Counted from the first letter of the stretch, positions 24,255-33,065 are shown. The stretch is DNA of 37,899 nucleotides from DATGUN01 sp035301285 (GCA_035301285.1 DATGUN010000019.1:1-37899), one strand, 5' to 3'. The notes: generated from the letters alone by a model not told the origin. Numbers and translations: made by a program.

Positions 24255-24608
24255 ATGGCCAATAAAACATCTGAAGAAAAAAAACGAATCAATGTCTCGG
24301 AAAAAAGACAAATCACTATCCCGAAACGTTACTATGACAAATTGGGGATGGAAAAAGAAATCCTATGCGAATTAAAAGGAGATGAAATCATTTTACGTAA
24401 TATACCAAACATGGAGGATAACTCGGAAGAAATTCTTGAAAGACTTGTGAATCAAGGTTTTGAAGGTAACAGACTGTTACAGGAATTTCAAAAACAAAAA
24501 ACAAAAAACCTCCCTGAAAAACAAGTGAGAAAACCAGATATTTCCGTTAAAAATCATAAAGGTAAAGTGGATGAACAAATAAAGGTTAATTTTGGGAACA
24601 ACGGATAG
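24255..24608 (+). CDS. AbrB/MazE/SpoVT-type DNA-binding protein
   Basis: This encodes 117 residues from the ATG at 24255, chosen because AAGGAGGACTGCTTCA precedes it; the open frame begins earlier but lacks a ribosome site. Residues about 12-52 (VSEKRQITIPKRYYDKLGM...LKGDEIILRNI) are a swapped-hairpin AbrB domain. The C-terminal half is basic and probably flexible, with the segment EILERLVNQGFEGNRLLQEF and then Lys-rich sequence. It could be an autonomous transition-type regulator or a PrlF/MazE-like antitoxin, but no toxin gene lies on either side. Target genes are unknown. Confidence 0.82.
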   Translation: MANKTSEEKKRINVSEKRQITIPKRYYDKLGMEKEILCELKGDEIILRNIPNMEDNSEEILERLVNQGFEGNRLLQEFQKQKTKNLPEKQVRKPDISVKNHKGKVDEQIKVNFGNNG

Positions 24609-24961
24609 CGATCGTTTTAAATAAACGGCAGGACCGCAATATGCACAGAATGATAGCTAATTGAGGTTGTCCCAAGATCAATAACATACTGTAAAATAGG
24701 TTTGATGGCTGAATTTGAGAACAGGAAGATATTGGGATGCTGATCAGCTACTGGTTTTCTATCGTATTTGTTTCCTATGTTTCAGAATTTGCCATGCTGC
24801 CATATCAAAAAATAGCAAAAAGTTAACACGTAGTATCCATATATGAGCGTCCCTAAACTTAATAATCCAGAATGATTAACATATCGATCGGTTTAAATCT
24901 CCGATGCATGACGACATGTTATGATTTCAAATGGTATTCAAAAGAAGGTTGCCTAGAGACG
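24609..24961. other. Gene-free stretch between the AbrB-like gene and the LysM-3D gene
   Basis: There are no open frames of note and no convincing terminator for either convergent neighbour. GAGGTTGTCCCAA at 24662-24674 resembles the outer end of some insertion sequences, but there is no opposing end or transposase. It may be decayed mobile DNA or simply drifted spacer. Confidence 0.4.
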
Positions 24962-25771
24962 TTATTCATCAATAATCGTTATATCCACAGACTGTATTCC
25001 CCAGTCCAATGCTTCATCTTTAGAAGGAATATGCACATCAATACGATTACCTTTGATATCGCCGCCGGTATCTTCAGCCGTAGCATAGCCGTAGCCTTCA
25101 ACATAAACTTTGGTCCCTAATGGAATAACGTTCGGATCAACAGCGATTACTTTTTTATCAGGATTCTCCATCAGATTGACGCCAGTAGCTGTTATACCGG
25201 AACAGCCGTCACAATACGCAGTATAGGCCGTTGCCGAAACCGAGAATGTTTCCCCTTTTGGAGATGCCGGTTGCTCTTCTGTAGATGCTTCTGTTGACTC
25301 ATTGTCAGATGCCTGTTCAGTCGCTTTTTCTTCATTATCTTCTGCTGCAGAAACGTTTTCGGTTTGTTTTGGCTCATCATTTGAAACTTTTTGCACATGA
25401 TTGGATACATCTATTGTCAATTCTTTCCCGACGACTATCAAATCAGATGATAAACCGTTTTGTTCCTTAATATTTTCAACAGATACATCAAACTCCTCCG
25501 CAATTTCAGATAATGTATCTCCTTTTTCAACGGTATAATGTTTTTCATTATCTTGAGCAGTGCTCAATATCTGATCTGGATAAATGACTGTATCATCCAG
25601 ATGATTGATGTCTTTCAACTTTTCTACAGTTGTACGGTATGTATTGGCAATATCCCAGAGCGTATCGCCTTTTTCTACATCATGCTCCTCCGCCGAAACA
25701 CCTGTTGTCATCATGCCGAATGTAAACATAGCTACCACAAAAGAAAATGAAATGAAGATTAATTTCCTCAC
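24962..25771 (-). CDS. Secreted LysM-3D domain cell-wall protein (YocH-like)
   Basis: This encodes 269 residues from the GTG at 25771, which has AAGGGGGAATTAATC upstream; an ATG 54 bp earlier has no such site and would precede the signal peptide. Layout: signal peptide to about residue 27 (GVSA before EE), LysM 1 (HDVEKGDTLWDIANTY), LysM 2 (HYTVEKGDTLSEIAEEF), an acidic Ser/Thr/Glu linker (about 125-180), then a C-terminal 3D domain. The three namesake aspartates are in IAVDPNVIPLGT, AEDTGG and NRIDVHI. LysM binds peptidoglycan; the 3D double-psi barrel resembles lytic transglycosylases, so it probably cleaves cell wall, as proposed for YocH. It appears to be single. Confidence 0.92.
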   Translation of the reverse strand: MRKLIFISFSFVVAMFTFGMMTTGVSAEEHDVEKGDTLWDIANTYRTTVEKLKDINHLDDTVIYPDQILSTAQDNEKHYTVEKGDTLSEIAEEFDVSVENIKEQNGLSSDLIVVGKELTIDVSNHVQKVSNDEPKQTENVSAAEDNEEKATEQASDNESTEASTEEQPASPKGETFSVSATAYTAYCDGCSGITATGVNLMENPDKKVIAVDPNVIPLGTKVYVEGYGYATAEDTGGDIKGNRIDVHIPSKDEALDWGIQSVDITIIDE

Positions 25772-26112
25772 GATTAATTCCCCCTTAATGTTTGTACCCA
25801 CAATATTAACAAAATAGTTTGTCAATTACAGTAACAAAAGGGTTAAAAACGGATTACAAAGGAAAAGTAGGAGGAAACCGTGAAGTATCAAGGGAAGTCC
25901 TTTATTTAAACATGAATTGGGTTACAAGCCTTTAAAGATTACATTAAATCCCGCGTGTTATGACATCAACGCTTCGATATTATCATATAGATAATATCTT
26001 GAACATTGCTTGGACCTATCACTGAAAAGTAAATTGAATGAACAACTATTCCCTGACTTTTATAAAATACAAGATCAATGAATCCAAGTGTTTATATTTC
26101 TTGGTTATACAA

Positions 26113-26220
26113 TTACAACGTTTCTTTGCTATTTACATCTCGGAAACGTTGAAATAGATCCGGATACATGTTCATCATGACTGGACCTTGATTATTTATA
26201 GGCAGATTGCTGATAAACAC
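26113..26220 (-). CDS. Candidate 35-residue small open frame (doubtful)
   Basis: A minus-strand frame from GTG 26220 to a TAA ends with NMYPDLFQRFRDVNSKETL, preceded by FISNLPINNQGPVM. The AGGAG upstream overlaps the GTG, so spacing is poor; an ATG 14 codons in is an alternative. The composition looks protein-like, not random, and it could be a micro-protein or the tail of a lost gene. I do not recognise it. Confidence 0.22.
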   Translation of the reverse strand: MFISNLPINNQGPVMMNMYPDLFQRFRDVNSKETL

Positions 26221-26252
26221 TCCTATTAATAAATTTTAATCTTTTTTTAAGA

Positions 26253-26284
26253 AAATCTGTCCTGACAATCGTCAGGACAGATTT
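26253..26284. terminator. Subtilase gene terminator
   Basis: A perfect 14-bp stem (AAATCTGTCCTGAC / GTCAGGACAGATTT) with a 4-nt loop is followed on the minus strand by TTCTT, 14 bp past the stop codon. On the plus strand AAAAGA follows. Confidence 0.88.
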
Positions 26285-26297
26285 AAAAGAACAAGGA

Positions 26298-29200
26298 TCA
26301 TTCATCCATATTGATGAATAACTTCCCTTCCGTCTCTTGTCGTACTTCATTATCATAATCGTCGACGACTTTTACTTCGACGATTGCTCCATCTGCATGA
26401 ACATCTTTCGGGACAGTCCAGTAACCGACATAATGTCCCTCACCTTCTTCCATCATCGGTAGCTCCGTCGCGTTCGCAATTTGCTTTGAATTATTTGTCA
26501 ACGGCATGTGGATAAAGAACGTCGGCTTTAACCCTGGTTCACTGTCAAATTCAATTTTGACGGATTTACCTGTTTCCAGGTCAACATCTTCATCAGGAGT
26601 AAGATTTTCTATTTCTGGGCCATCGTAATTTACATCGATGGTTACCGTTTCAGTTGATTCATTACCGGCTTCATCTACCGCAACAACACTAATATCGTTT
26701 TCTCCATTATCAAGCAGGATCCGCTTGGAATAATGACCATCGGAAACATTCGCAGATTGACCATTGACTTCAACATAGTCAAGATGATCATCTTGAACGG
26801 TACCTTCAACCGTTACCGTTTCTCGATTGGTTTTTTCCCCATCTGCAGGTTTATCAATCGTTAATTCAGGTGCAGTGGTATCCAATGTGATATTAACGGG
26901 TTCGGATTCATCCACTTCCTCATCGTCCATCACATTAACAGCAACCAGCTCATTCGCACCCTCATTCAATTCGATCGGTATAGAGAATTCACCGTCATCA
27001 TCAACATCGACTACGCCCACATCTTCCCCGCTGTTCAGCAACTTCACTTCTGTAGTGGGAGATGCTGTTCCTTCTACGGTAACATCCTTATCACTTGTTA
27101 TATCACCATCATTAGGTGAATTTATAACAGGTGTTTCCAGTTCGTAGTTCACACGGGAGCGTATCATATAGTTACCTTCATCCAATGGAGCGTTCTCCCA
27201 TGTTCCGTCAACCAGTCGATAATTCCTATCTGAATTCGGGCTGTCTTCATCAGTAGCTAATCCTGGTCCTAATGGGTTATCGACTGACTGTATATACACC
27301 ATATAGAAGTCATCTTCTACAATGATATTCTCTTCAGAAAGATCTACAATCGTCCATTCATCAAGATCCCGTACAGCCTCAGCATCAATCGGACCTGCCA
27401 ATTTCTCCCCTGGCATGCCATCTTCGCCAGATGAGTCCCATACTTCTACAGCAAAGTCTGTACTACCTGGGTCAGGAAATTCATCATCCCAGAACTGGAA
27501 GACCCCTTCTGTAACGACAGCGGATTCTTTATCATCCGGCAATGACATCTTGACTGCCCAACCATTGCCTGCATCATAGAATGACAGAGCATTTTCGGCT
27601 GTGCCGTCATCATAACCGATTTCACCGCCTGGATACGTATAGAAAGGCTCCAGCGCTACATTGACTTCCATTTCTCCCTCAGTGATTTCGATATCCACTT
27701 CATCACTATGGAAATCACGCGCCATTACTTTCATCGTATAGTCGCCTTCATACGCTGTTAAGGAATAGTTTCCATCCTCATCGGAATGGACAGGTTCGAT
27801 GTTCGCATCCTCTTCAAGGAGAATCGTTGCATCTTCAACCGCATCTCCTGTCGCCTCGTTTGTAATGGTTCCTGTCACCGTTCCTTCATCGAGTTCGTCC
27901 AAAACAAAATTCGCTTCTGTAACCTCATCATCCTCAATGGTTACTTCCTGTTCATCTGAGTGGAATCCATACGATTCAGCAAGAACACTGAACGTTCCAG
28001 CTGGATGAACGAGCGAATATGAACCATCTGCTGGATTCGTATTCACTGTCCGTTCACTATCTACAACAGTTACCGATGCATCTAATGGCAGTGATGCAAT
28101 GTCGGCATCCGCCTCGATTGGTTCCTTATCAGTTTCTGGTAAGGTAGGTGTTATATTATCTGGGTTCACTTCTTCCTTCTCCGCTTCTCGGTCTTCAACA
28201 CCTTGTTCATTTCCACCGTTTGTTGCCAGAGATAATTGTACTGCCGTGTTCAACTCAGTCATATCTAAATGACGATCCATTACAGCAGAAGTTTTATCTG
28301 TGCCATCCATCAAGGATGCACTCGTATCAATCGATGTGTCTGACAATGTCACATTATCGATATACCAACCATCTTCATTGACACTTAAATCCGATTCCAA
28401 GTTAAACCCGATATAAATTCGTTCACCACTATAATCGGACAATTCAACTTGGTCAACTTCCCAATCGCCGGAAGAACCTTCATATCTTTCAAGTTGTTCC
28501 CATTCTTCCATATCAGTTGAAACAAACACATGAGCGAAATCATATGCGTTACCGGAATCATATATTTCCAGGTCATACCAATGTTCGAATTGTAAATATG
28601 AATCATCTTCCGGTAGATCAATTGGAGGCATCACTAAGGTTGCATTCGTATTAGATTCATATTCACCGTCCAGGTTTGTGGCATATACATTATCCCCAGA
28701 AGCAGCTGAACCAGGTCCTGAATCAGGTTCTCCCCACTCCCAGCTGTCTTCATCACCGAACGAATACCATCCAGGAGGATCCTGTGCAAAATCTTCCTCA
28801 TACCCAACCGTAATGCCTTCTTGTATCTCTATCGTATACGCATCACTTGTAACAGTATTATCACCATAATCATTGACGATAATATGGTAGCTCAACTCTT
28901 CCCCGGTAATATCTTCGCCCGGAATCGTCGCGGCATATTCACCGTCCTTATAATCACCATCAACTAAATCAGCCGTTGCTGTTCCTGACGCATCTTCACT
29001 TTCATACTCTACCTCGACTGATGACACACTCACATTGTCACTTGCTTCAATGGTTAAATCAAGGTCCATATCGGAATATGTGGTAGACGGTGCTTCATGA
29101 GAAAATGTTGGCTCTTCATTATCCTCACCGTCTTGTCCCACTGTTCCTTCCAATGTGCCCAAGCCATCCTGGATGGAACTTACGGCATTTTGTGCATCAA

Positions 29201-30695
29201 CCAATCCGTATCCATACCCATTATTAGGTGACTCAGGATAATCATCATCTGTCAATGCGGTTGCCGTATTCAATAAAATCTCTTCCATATCATCCACACT
29301 TAAATCAGCGTCAACCGACCGGAGTAATGCTGCAACCCCTGAAACAGCCGGACCCGCCATCGACGTTCCACTATTCATTCCATAATCGCCATCTGGCATC
29401 GACGAACGGATGCTGACACCCGGAGCGGAAATATCCGGTTTTATTTCATCATATGGTGATGGTCCAAGCAATGAAAAGTCTGCCAAAACATCCTCTGAAT
29501 CCGTCGCACCAGTCGCAAATGACTCTGGATAATTTGCGGGTGCAGCTACCGATTCAGGACCACCTGGATTGAGTAGATCAACATTGCCCGCTGAGAATTC
29601 AGGGAAAATACCAGCATTCCGCCACTCTTTCACAACATCCCTATACCACTCATCGAGACCTGGACCGCCTCCCCATGAGTTGTTGACCACATCCGGCGCC
29701 AAGTCGACCCGTTCATTTCCATCAGCATCTGTAGGAGCCATTATCCATTCAGCTGCATCAAGTAAATCCTCATCTGTCCCTCCAGCTTCAGTAAAAGCTT
29801 TGACAGACATATACTTGGCTCCGGGCGCTACCCCAATTTGATTTGTGCCATCAGGTTCACTGCCGACAATTGTACCTGTAACATGTGTACCATGGCCAAT
29901 ATCATCATATGGTTCGTCTTCTCCTACGGTAGCGTCATACCAATTGAAGTCATGATCAACTTCACCTGAGTCGGCATCATATCCGCGATACTTTTCTTTA
30001 AGGGCCGAATGATCCCAAAGAACACCTGTATCGATAATCGCCACAACGGTCCCACTGCCATCTGCACCCATTTCCCATGCTTGAGGCGCATTGACACGAT
30101 CGATGTTCCATTCCACATCATCATCAGCCTCTGGTTGTTTTTCATCTGTATCAACTGTTGAAATGAGTTGCCTGTTTTCATTCGGCAAGATCTTTTCCAC
30201 TTCGGTAAATGCAGCAACCTTTTCAGCGACTTCTTTTGTCGCCGTCACAGCCAACCCATTTACAATATAGTAGGCATGTAGTTGCTCCGCATTGCCTTGT
30301 TCCACTTCATCTTGTAAAAACGCTTTAACGTTTTGCTGTGATTCAATGGCAGTTGACTTCAATTCAGATATAACCGCAGAACGTTGCATGTGTTCCAGCT
30401 TTTGAGAACTTAAGCTTTCTGTATCGGCTTGATCTTGAATGTTTTCAACCACTTGGTCCGTATCTGCCTTTTCCTCCATCTTGATTAAAAAAGTGACCTT
30501 GTCCGACTCCTCAAATTCTTCTGATAAGCGGTTGCTGATTTTATCCTTTGCAGCTGTTTTTGAATCATTTAATGAACGATAAATATCATCATTCGCTGAT
30601 TCTGCACTTGTCATTCCTGGCGAAAACAGGGAAAAAATCATTAACACCGTAGCAATGATACTGAAACCACGTATTCTTCGTTTTTTCTTTTCCAC
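26298..30695 (-). CDS. bpr: Large secreted subtilisin-family protease (bacillopeptidase F-like)
   Basis: This encodes 1465 residues from the GTG at 30695, preceded by GGGGAGG at 8 nt. Starting there gives a normal signal peptide (basic MEKKKRRIRG, then a hydrophobic core to about residue 31). An I9-type propeptide (about 65-180) precedes the S8 domain, whose triad is Asp about 222 (AIIDTGV), His about 268 (IGHGTHVTG) and Ser about 445 (SGTSMAGPA), with oxyanion Asn in VVNNSWGGG. Downstream are an acidic Ig-like segment, a MAM/jelly-roll-like region (DPPGWYSFGDED... to WYIDNVTL), two carboxypeptidase-regulatory-like domains, a beta-rich EIGYDDGTAENAL domain, and two Ig-like repeats. The protein is strikingly rich in Asp and Glu. 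Architecture matches Bpr (about 1430 residues). There is no LPXTG, so it is probably released or processed. Confidence 0.92.
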   Translation of the reverse strand: MEKKKRRIRGFSIIATVLMIFSLFSPGMTSAESANDDIYRSLNDSKTAAKDKISNRLSEEFEESDKVTFLIKMEEKADTDQVVENIQDQADTESLSSQKLEHMQRSAVISELKSTAIESQQNVKAFLQDEVEQGNAEQLHAYYIVNGLAVTATKEVAEKVAAFTEVEKILPNENRQLISTVDTDEKQPEADDDVEWNIDRVNAPQAWEMGADGSGTVVAIIDTGVLWDHSALKEKYRGYDADSGEVDHDFNWYDATVGEDEPYDDIGHGTHVTGTIVGSEPDGTNQIGVAPGAKYMSVKAFTEAGGTDEDLLDAAEWIMAPTDADGNERVDLAPDVVNNSWGGGPGLDEWYRDVVKEWRNAGIFPEFSAGNVDLLNPGGPESVAAPANYPESFATGATDSEDVLADFSLLGPSPYDEIKPDISAPGVSIRSSMPDGDYGMNSGTSMAGPAVSGVAALLRSVDADLSVDDMEEILLNTATALTDDDYPESPNNGYGYGLVDAQNAVSSIQDGLGTLEGTVGQDGEDNEEPTFSHEAPSTTYSDMDLDLTIEASDNVSVSSVEVEYESEDASGTATADLVDGDYKDGEYAATIPGEDITGEELSYHIIVNDYGDNTVTSDAYTIEIQEGITVGYEEDFAQDPPGWYSFGDEDSWEWGEPDSGPGSAASGDNVYATNLDGEYESNTNATLVMPPIDLPEDDSYLQFEHWYDLEIYDSGNAYDFAHVFVSTDMEEWEQLERYEGSSGDWEVDQVELSDYSGERIYIGFNLESDLSVNEDGWYIDNVTLSDTSIDTSASLMDGTDKTSAVMDRHLDMTELNTAVQLSLATNGGNEQGVEDREAEKEEVNPDNITPTLPETDKEPIEADADIASLPLDASVTVVDSERTVNTNPADGSYSLVHPAGTFSVLAESYGFHSDEQEVTIEDDEVTEANFVLDELDEGTVTGTITNEATGDAVEDATILLEEDANIEPVHSDEDGNYSLTAYEGDYTMKVMARDFHSDEVDIEITEGEMEVNVALEPFYTYPGGEIGYDDGTAENALSFYDAGNGWAVKMSLPDDKESAVVTEGVFQFWDDEFPDPGSTDFAVEVWDSSGEDGMPGEKLAGPIDAEAVRDLDEWTIVDLSEENIIVEDDFYMVYIQSVDNPLGPGLATDEDSPNSDRNYRLVDGTWENAPLDEGNYMIRSRVNYELETPVINSPNDGDITSDKDVTVEGTASPTTEVKLLNSGEDVGVVDVDDDGEFSIPIELNEGANELVAVNVMDDEEVDESEPVNITLDTTAPELTIDKPADGEKTNRETVTVEGTVQDDHLDYVEVNGQSANVSDGHYSKRILLDNGENDISVVAVDEAGNESTETVTIDVNYDGPEIENLTPDEDVDLETGKSVKIEFDSEPGLKPTFFIHMPLTNNSKQIANATELPMMEEGEGHYVGYWTVPKDVHADGAIVEVKVVDDYDNEVRQETEGKLFINMDE

Positions 30696-30888
30696 ACTTT
30701 TTTCCTCCCCTAAAGTTTTAAAAAAATGTGACATTTCATGGTGTTTTATCCCTAAGTTTTTAACATCCAGGAAACAATTTGATCTATTTGACCCCTATTC
30801 CCTCCTTTCCGACTCATTTTTGAAAGGTCAACATAGACATCTTGTCCCTGATTACAATATAATGGAATCAAATGGAAAATGTTGTCGA

Positions 30889-30916
30889 ATATTAGCGAAG
30901 AATTTATGTGTTTCAA
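30889..30916 (-). promoter_or_regulatory. Candidate promoter for the subtilase gene
   Basis: TTGAAA (30911-30916), a 16-bp gap and TAATAT (30889-30894) on the minus strand would give a 5' leader of roughly 190 nt. Confidence 0.35.
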
Positions 30917-31108
30917 AAATTGATAATATAGTCCCGTTTATATACGACCCATCAAATAGGTATAAAGCATTCCACAATTTTCATCATGTTCTTGAAACAT
31001 TGCTGTAACAATATTTTTTCAAAAACACAAAAACATACGTCGTTTTTTAAAGCTAAAAATAAACCGAATGACCTAAATGACAACCTTCTTCAATCATTTT
31101 TTCTTATT

Positions 31109-31144
31109 TCATGACAAAAATCATGATAAAAGTCATTGTAAAAA
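31109..31144. repeat. Three tandem 12-bp repeats
   Basis: TCATGACAAAAA, TCATGATAAAAG and TCATTGTAAAAA follow one another without gaps. Each begins TCAT and ends in an A-rich tract, giving A-tracts spaced near one helical turn. They lie about 415 bp upstream of the subtilase start. They could be an iterated operator or bent DNA, or simple AT-rich drift. Confidence 0.55.
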
Positions 31145-31213
31145 AATGTAAATACATTTAAAGCAGGCATAAAGTTTCATTCCTTGATGAATATCGTGTC
31201 TTTTATCCCATAT

Positions 31214-31250
31214 AAAAACTTTGGAAAGCCGGAGCAATCCAAAGTTTTTA
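31214..31250. terminator. Terminator after the M42 peptidase gene
   Basis: AAAAACTTTGGA / TCCAAAGTTTTT form a symmetrical hairpin, with A and T tracts built into the stem, directly after the M42 peptidase stop codon. Confidence 0.85.
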
Positions 31251-31253
31251 TTG

Positions 31254-32312
31254 TTAATCTTCCAATGGGTTCAGGTTTTCTTTTCCTGTCAGGTTTTCAA
31301 TGGTTCCTACAAGTAAATCTATGACTTCATCAATATCCTTCAAGCTAGCTGTTTCTACAGGAGAATGCATATAACGCAAAGGGAGTGATACAAGTGAAAT
31401 CGGAACCCCTTTACCGGTTAAACGCATTCTATCAGCATCTGTACCAGTCATGGCAGATGTAAGTTCATATTGGATGTTCATCCGTTTTTTAATAGCTGTT
31501 TTTTCCAATAACCCGTTCATCTTCCGATTGATGGGTGCCCCTTTTGCTAGAACCGGCCCTCCTTCCAATGTAACATCACCATGTTTATTCGTGTCCACAC
31601 CGGGATAATCTGTTGCAAAGGTAACATCACAGGCAATGGCAACTGTCGGTTGCACCCCACTCGCTGCAAAATAAGCTCCTCCCATATTTGTCTCTTCATT
31701 GACAGTGCTGGCTGCATAAACACCAACTTGACATTTTGATCCACTAAGTCTCTTCAATGTTTCGGCTACGATGAACGCACCTGTCCGGTTGTCAAGTCCA
31801 CGACCGGATACATAACGATCATGCAAGATTTCCGGTGTTGTTTTATAGACAGCTAAATCACCAATCTGCACATTTTTCATTGCTTCCTCTTTAGAAGGAT
31901 AACCACAATCAATGAATAAATCGGTCAATGAAAAATCATCCTTTAAGCCACCATGATGTTGTGCATTGACACCTATAACACCTGTCACACAAGCATTATA
32001 GCCAAGAACCTCCACTTTCATGCCGACTGCTGCTTTTGGATTGATACCGCCCATTTTATCAAAGTGTAAAAAACCATTTTTATCAATCCGGTTTATAACG
32101 AGTGCAATCTCATCACAATGACCGGCAAGCAAAATTTTAAAAGGTGCATCAGGATTCAAAACACCGATAGCATTACCTGCATGGTCTGTTCTAATTTCAG
32201 AGGCAAAGTCTTTGACATAATTTATCCACTTTTTTTGAATTTCCATCTCATTGCTCGATGGTGATGGCGTATGCAATAATTCGAACAAAAATTCCCTATT
32301 TGTTTTTTCCAT
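31254..32312 (-). CDS. M42 family metallo-aminopeptidase (FrvX/YtoP-like)
   Basis: This 352-residue dinuclear zinc or cobalt aminopeptidase has metal ligands and catalytic residues in ILLAGHCDEIALV (His), SGRGLDNRTGA (bridging Asp), STVNEETNMGGA (catalytic and ligand Glu), ACDVTFATDYP (Asp), and a C-terminal RYMHSPVETASL (His). These enzymes form large tetrahedral complexes that trim peptides in the cytoplasm. No signal peptide is present. The ATG follows GTAGGAGGATTGGTTTT. The B. subtilis counterpart is probably YtoP. It is monocistronic and divergent from the thioredoxin-fold gene. Confidence 0.92.
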   Translation of the reverse strand: MEKTNREFLFELLHTPSPSSNEMEIQKKWINYVKDFASEIRTDHAGNAIGVLNPDAPFKILLAGHCDEIALVINRIDKNGFLHFDKMGGINPKAAVGMKVEVLGYNACVTGVIGVNAQHHGGLKDDFSLTDLFIDCGYPSKEEAMKNVQIGDLAVYKTTPEILHDRYVSGRGLDNRTGAFIVAETLKRLSGSKCQVGVYAASTVNEETNMGGAYFAASGVQPTVAIACDVTFATDYPGVDTNKHGDVTLEGGPVLAKGAPINRKMNGLLEKTAIKKRMNIQYELTSAMTGTDADRMRLTGKGVPISLVSLPLRYMHSPVETASLKDIDEVIDLLVGTIENLTGKENLNPLED

Positions 32313-32483
32313 AAAACCAATCCTCCTACATTTTTGGGATACGTGTTCAGTTTAAATTCAATCGTCTGTTCCGGCAAGTATTAATGATTTAAGAGACAGC
32401 CATTAAGGCATTTTTGTTTACCATCAGAAAGATTACATGTAACATTTGAATCAATATGTTTTTAAATTGGGAGGCAAATAAGT

Positions 32484-33038
32484 ATGGATTTAAATCAATG
32501 GTTTGAAAAAGGCATGACCCCGGATGACTATATAGCATCAATGAAAACGCATAAAAATGACCTTTTGCATATCCACGAACAATTTATGCTACCTGATGAT
32601 GATGCGTTTTTCACTACTTTACAAACGAAAAATCTACGTGTCATCGTGTTAACTGAAGATTGGTGTGGAGATGCGATGCTTAATATTCCCATCCTCCTCA
32701 ATCTCTCGGAAAAAATAAACATGCCTGTCAGGATGTTATTGCGTGATAATAATCTGGAGTTGATGGATCACTATTTGACCAATGGGAAGTCCCGTTCCAT
32801 CCCTATTTTTATATTCATTGATGGAGATGGAAAAGAACGGGCAACTTGGGGACCCCGCGCAGAAACCGTACAACAGTTTTCCGATGAAATGCGGGAAAAA
32901 CTACCCGCTACAGATGCCGTGGACTACAAGGAACAGTTCAAAGAATTCGTAGCAGCCATGAACCATACCTTCCAAAACGATTCTACTGTCTGGGACGATG
33001 TTTATAAAAGCATAAAAGATACATTGCAAGACGTATAA
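32484..33038 (+). CDS. Thioredoxin-fold protein with single-Cys WCGDA motif
   Basis: This 184-residue cytoplasmic protein has the thioredoxin strand and active-site loop at VIVLTEDWCGDAMLNIPIL, with WCGDA in place of WCGPC, and the cis-proline segment SRSIPIFIFI. Only one active-site cysteine remains, and no other Cys is present, so it cannot act as a classical dithiol reductant. It may be monothiol or a binding protein. This form is, as I recall, typical of its Pfam thioredoxin subfamily in Bacillaceae, so it is not a mutation unique to this strain. The ATG follows TTGGGAGGCAAATAAGT. A terminator follows. Confidence 0.85.
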   Translation: MDLNQWFEKGMTPDDYIASMKTHKNDLLHIHEQFMLPDDDAFFTTLQTKNLRVIVLTEDWCGDAMLNIPILLNLSEKINMPVRMLLRDNNLELMDHYLTNGKSRSIPIFIFIDGDGKERATWGPRAETVQQFSDEMREKLPATDAVDYKEQFKEFVAAMNHTFQNDSTVWDDVYKSIKDTLQDV

Positions 33039-33065
33039 ACAATTTTCCATTTCATCACTTTTTCA

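Larger units (their letters stand above)
25772..26297. other. Gene-poor intergenic stretch
   Basis: This holds the upstream region of the LysM-3D gene at the left and the subtilase terminator at the right. A Shine-Dalgarno-like AGGAGG with a GTG near 25870 leads only to a 9-codon frame (VKYQGKSFI, then stop). A perfect 9-bp inverted repeat, CAACGTTTC / GAAACGTTG (26116-26124, 26143-26151), lies inside a short minus-strand frame listed separately. Nothing else is recognised. Confidence 0.5.
30696..31253. other. Long AT-rich upstream region of the subtilase gene
   Basis: This is a roughly 560-bp gene-free stretch, longer than most here, as expected for a stationary-phase protease under several regulators. 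It contains a candidate promoter, a triple 12-bp repeat and the M42 peptidase terminator, each listed separately. A stray Shine-Dalgarno-like AAAGGAGGG (minus strand, about 30802-30810) has no useful start codon after it. No gene is seen. Confidence 0.6.

Noticed and set aside
24255..24961. Toxin-antitoxin pair centred on the AbrB-domain gene
   Set aside because: No toxin-like frame lies within several hundred bases on either side.
25795..25850. WalR box upstream of the LysM-3D gene
   Set aside because: TGTTAC and TGTAAT are present but directly adjacent, without the 5-bp gap needed for the WalR consensus, so I do not call it.
26116..26151. 9-bp inverted repeat CAACGTTTC/GAAACGTTG as a terminator or catabolite-repression site
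   Set aside because: There is no T-run after it, the loop is 18 nt, and the sequence does not fit the cre consensus.
26827..29841. Several long Ser-rich frames on the strand opposite the subtilase gene
   Set aside because: They are mirror images of Asp/Glu-rich coding sequence (GAx codons read backwards as Ser or Phe), with no ribosome sites. The subtilase domains are unmistakable.
30655..31008. Plus-strand 117-codon frame upstream of the subtilase
   Set aside because: Its first part overlaps the subtilase signal peptide, it lacks a Shine-Dalgarno, and its residues show no domain-like pattern.
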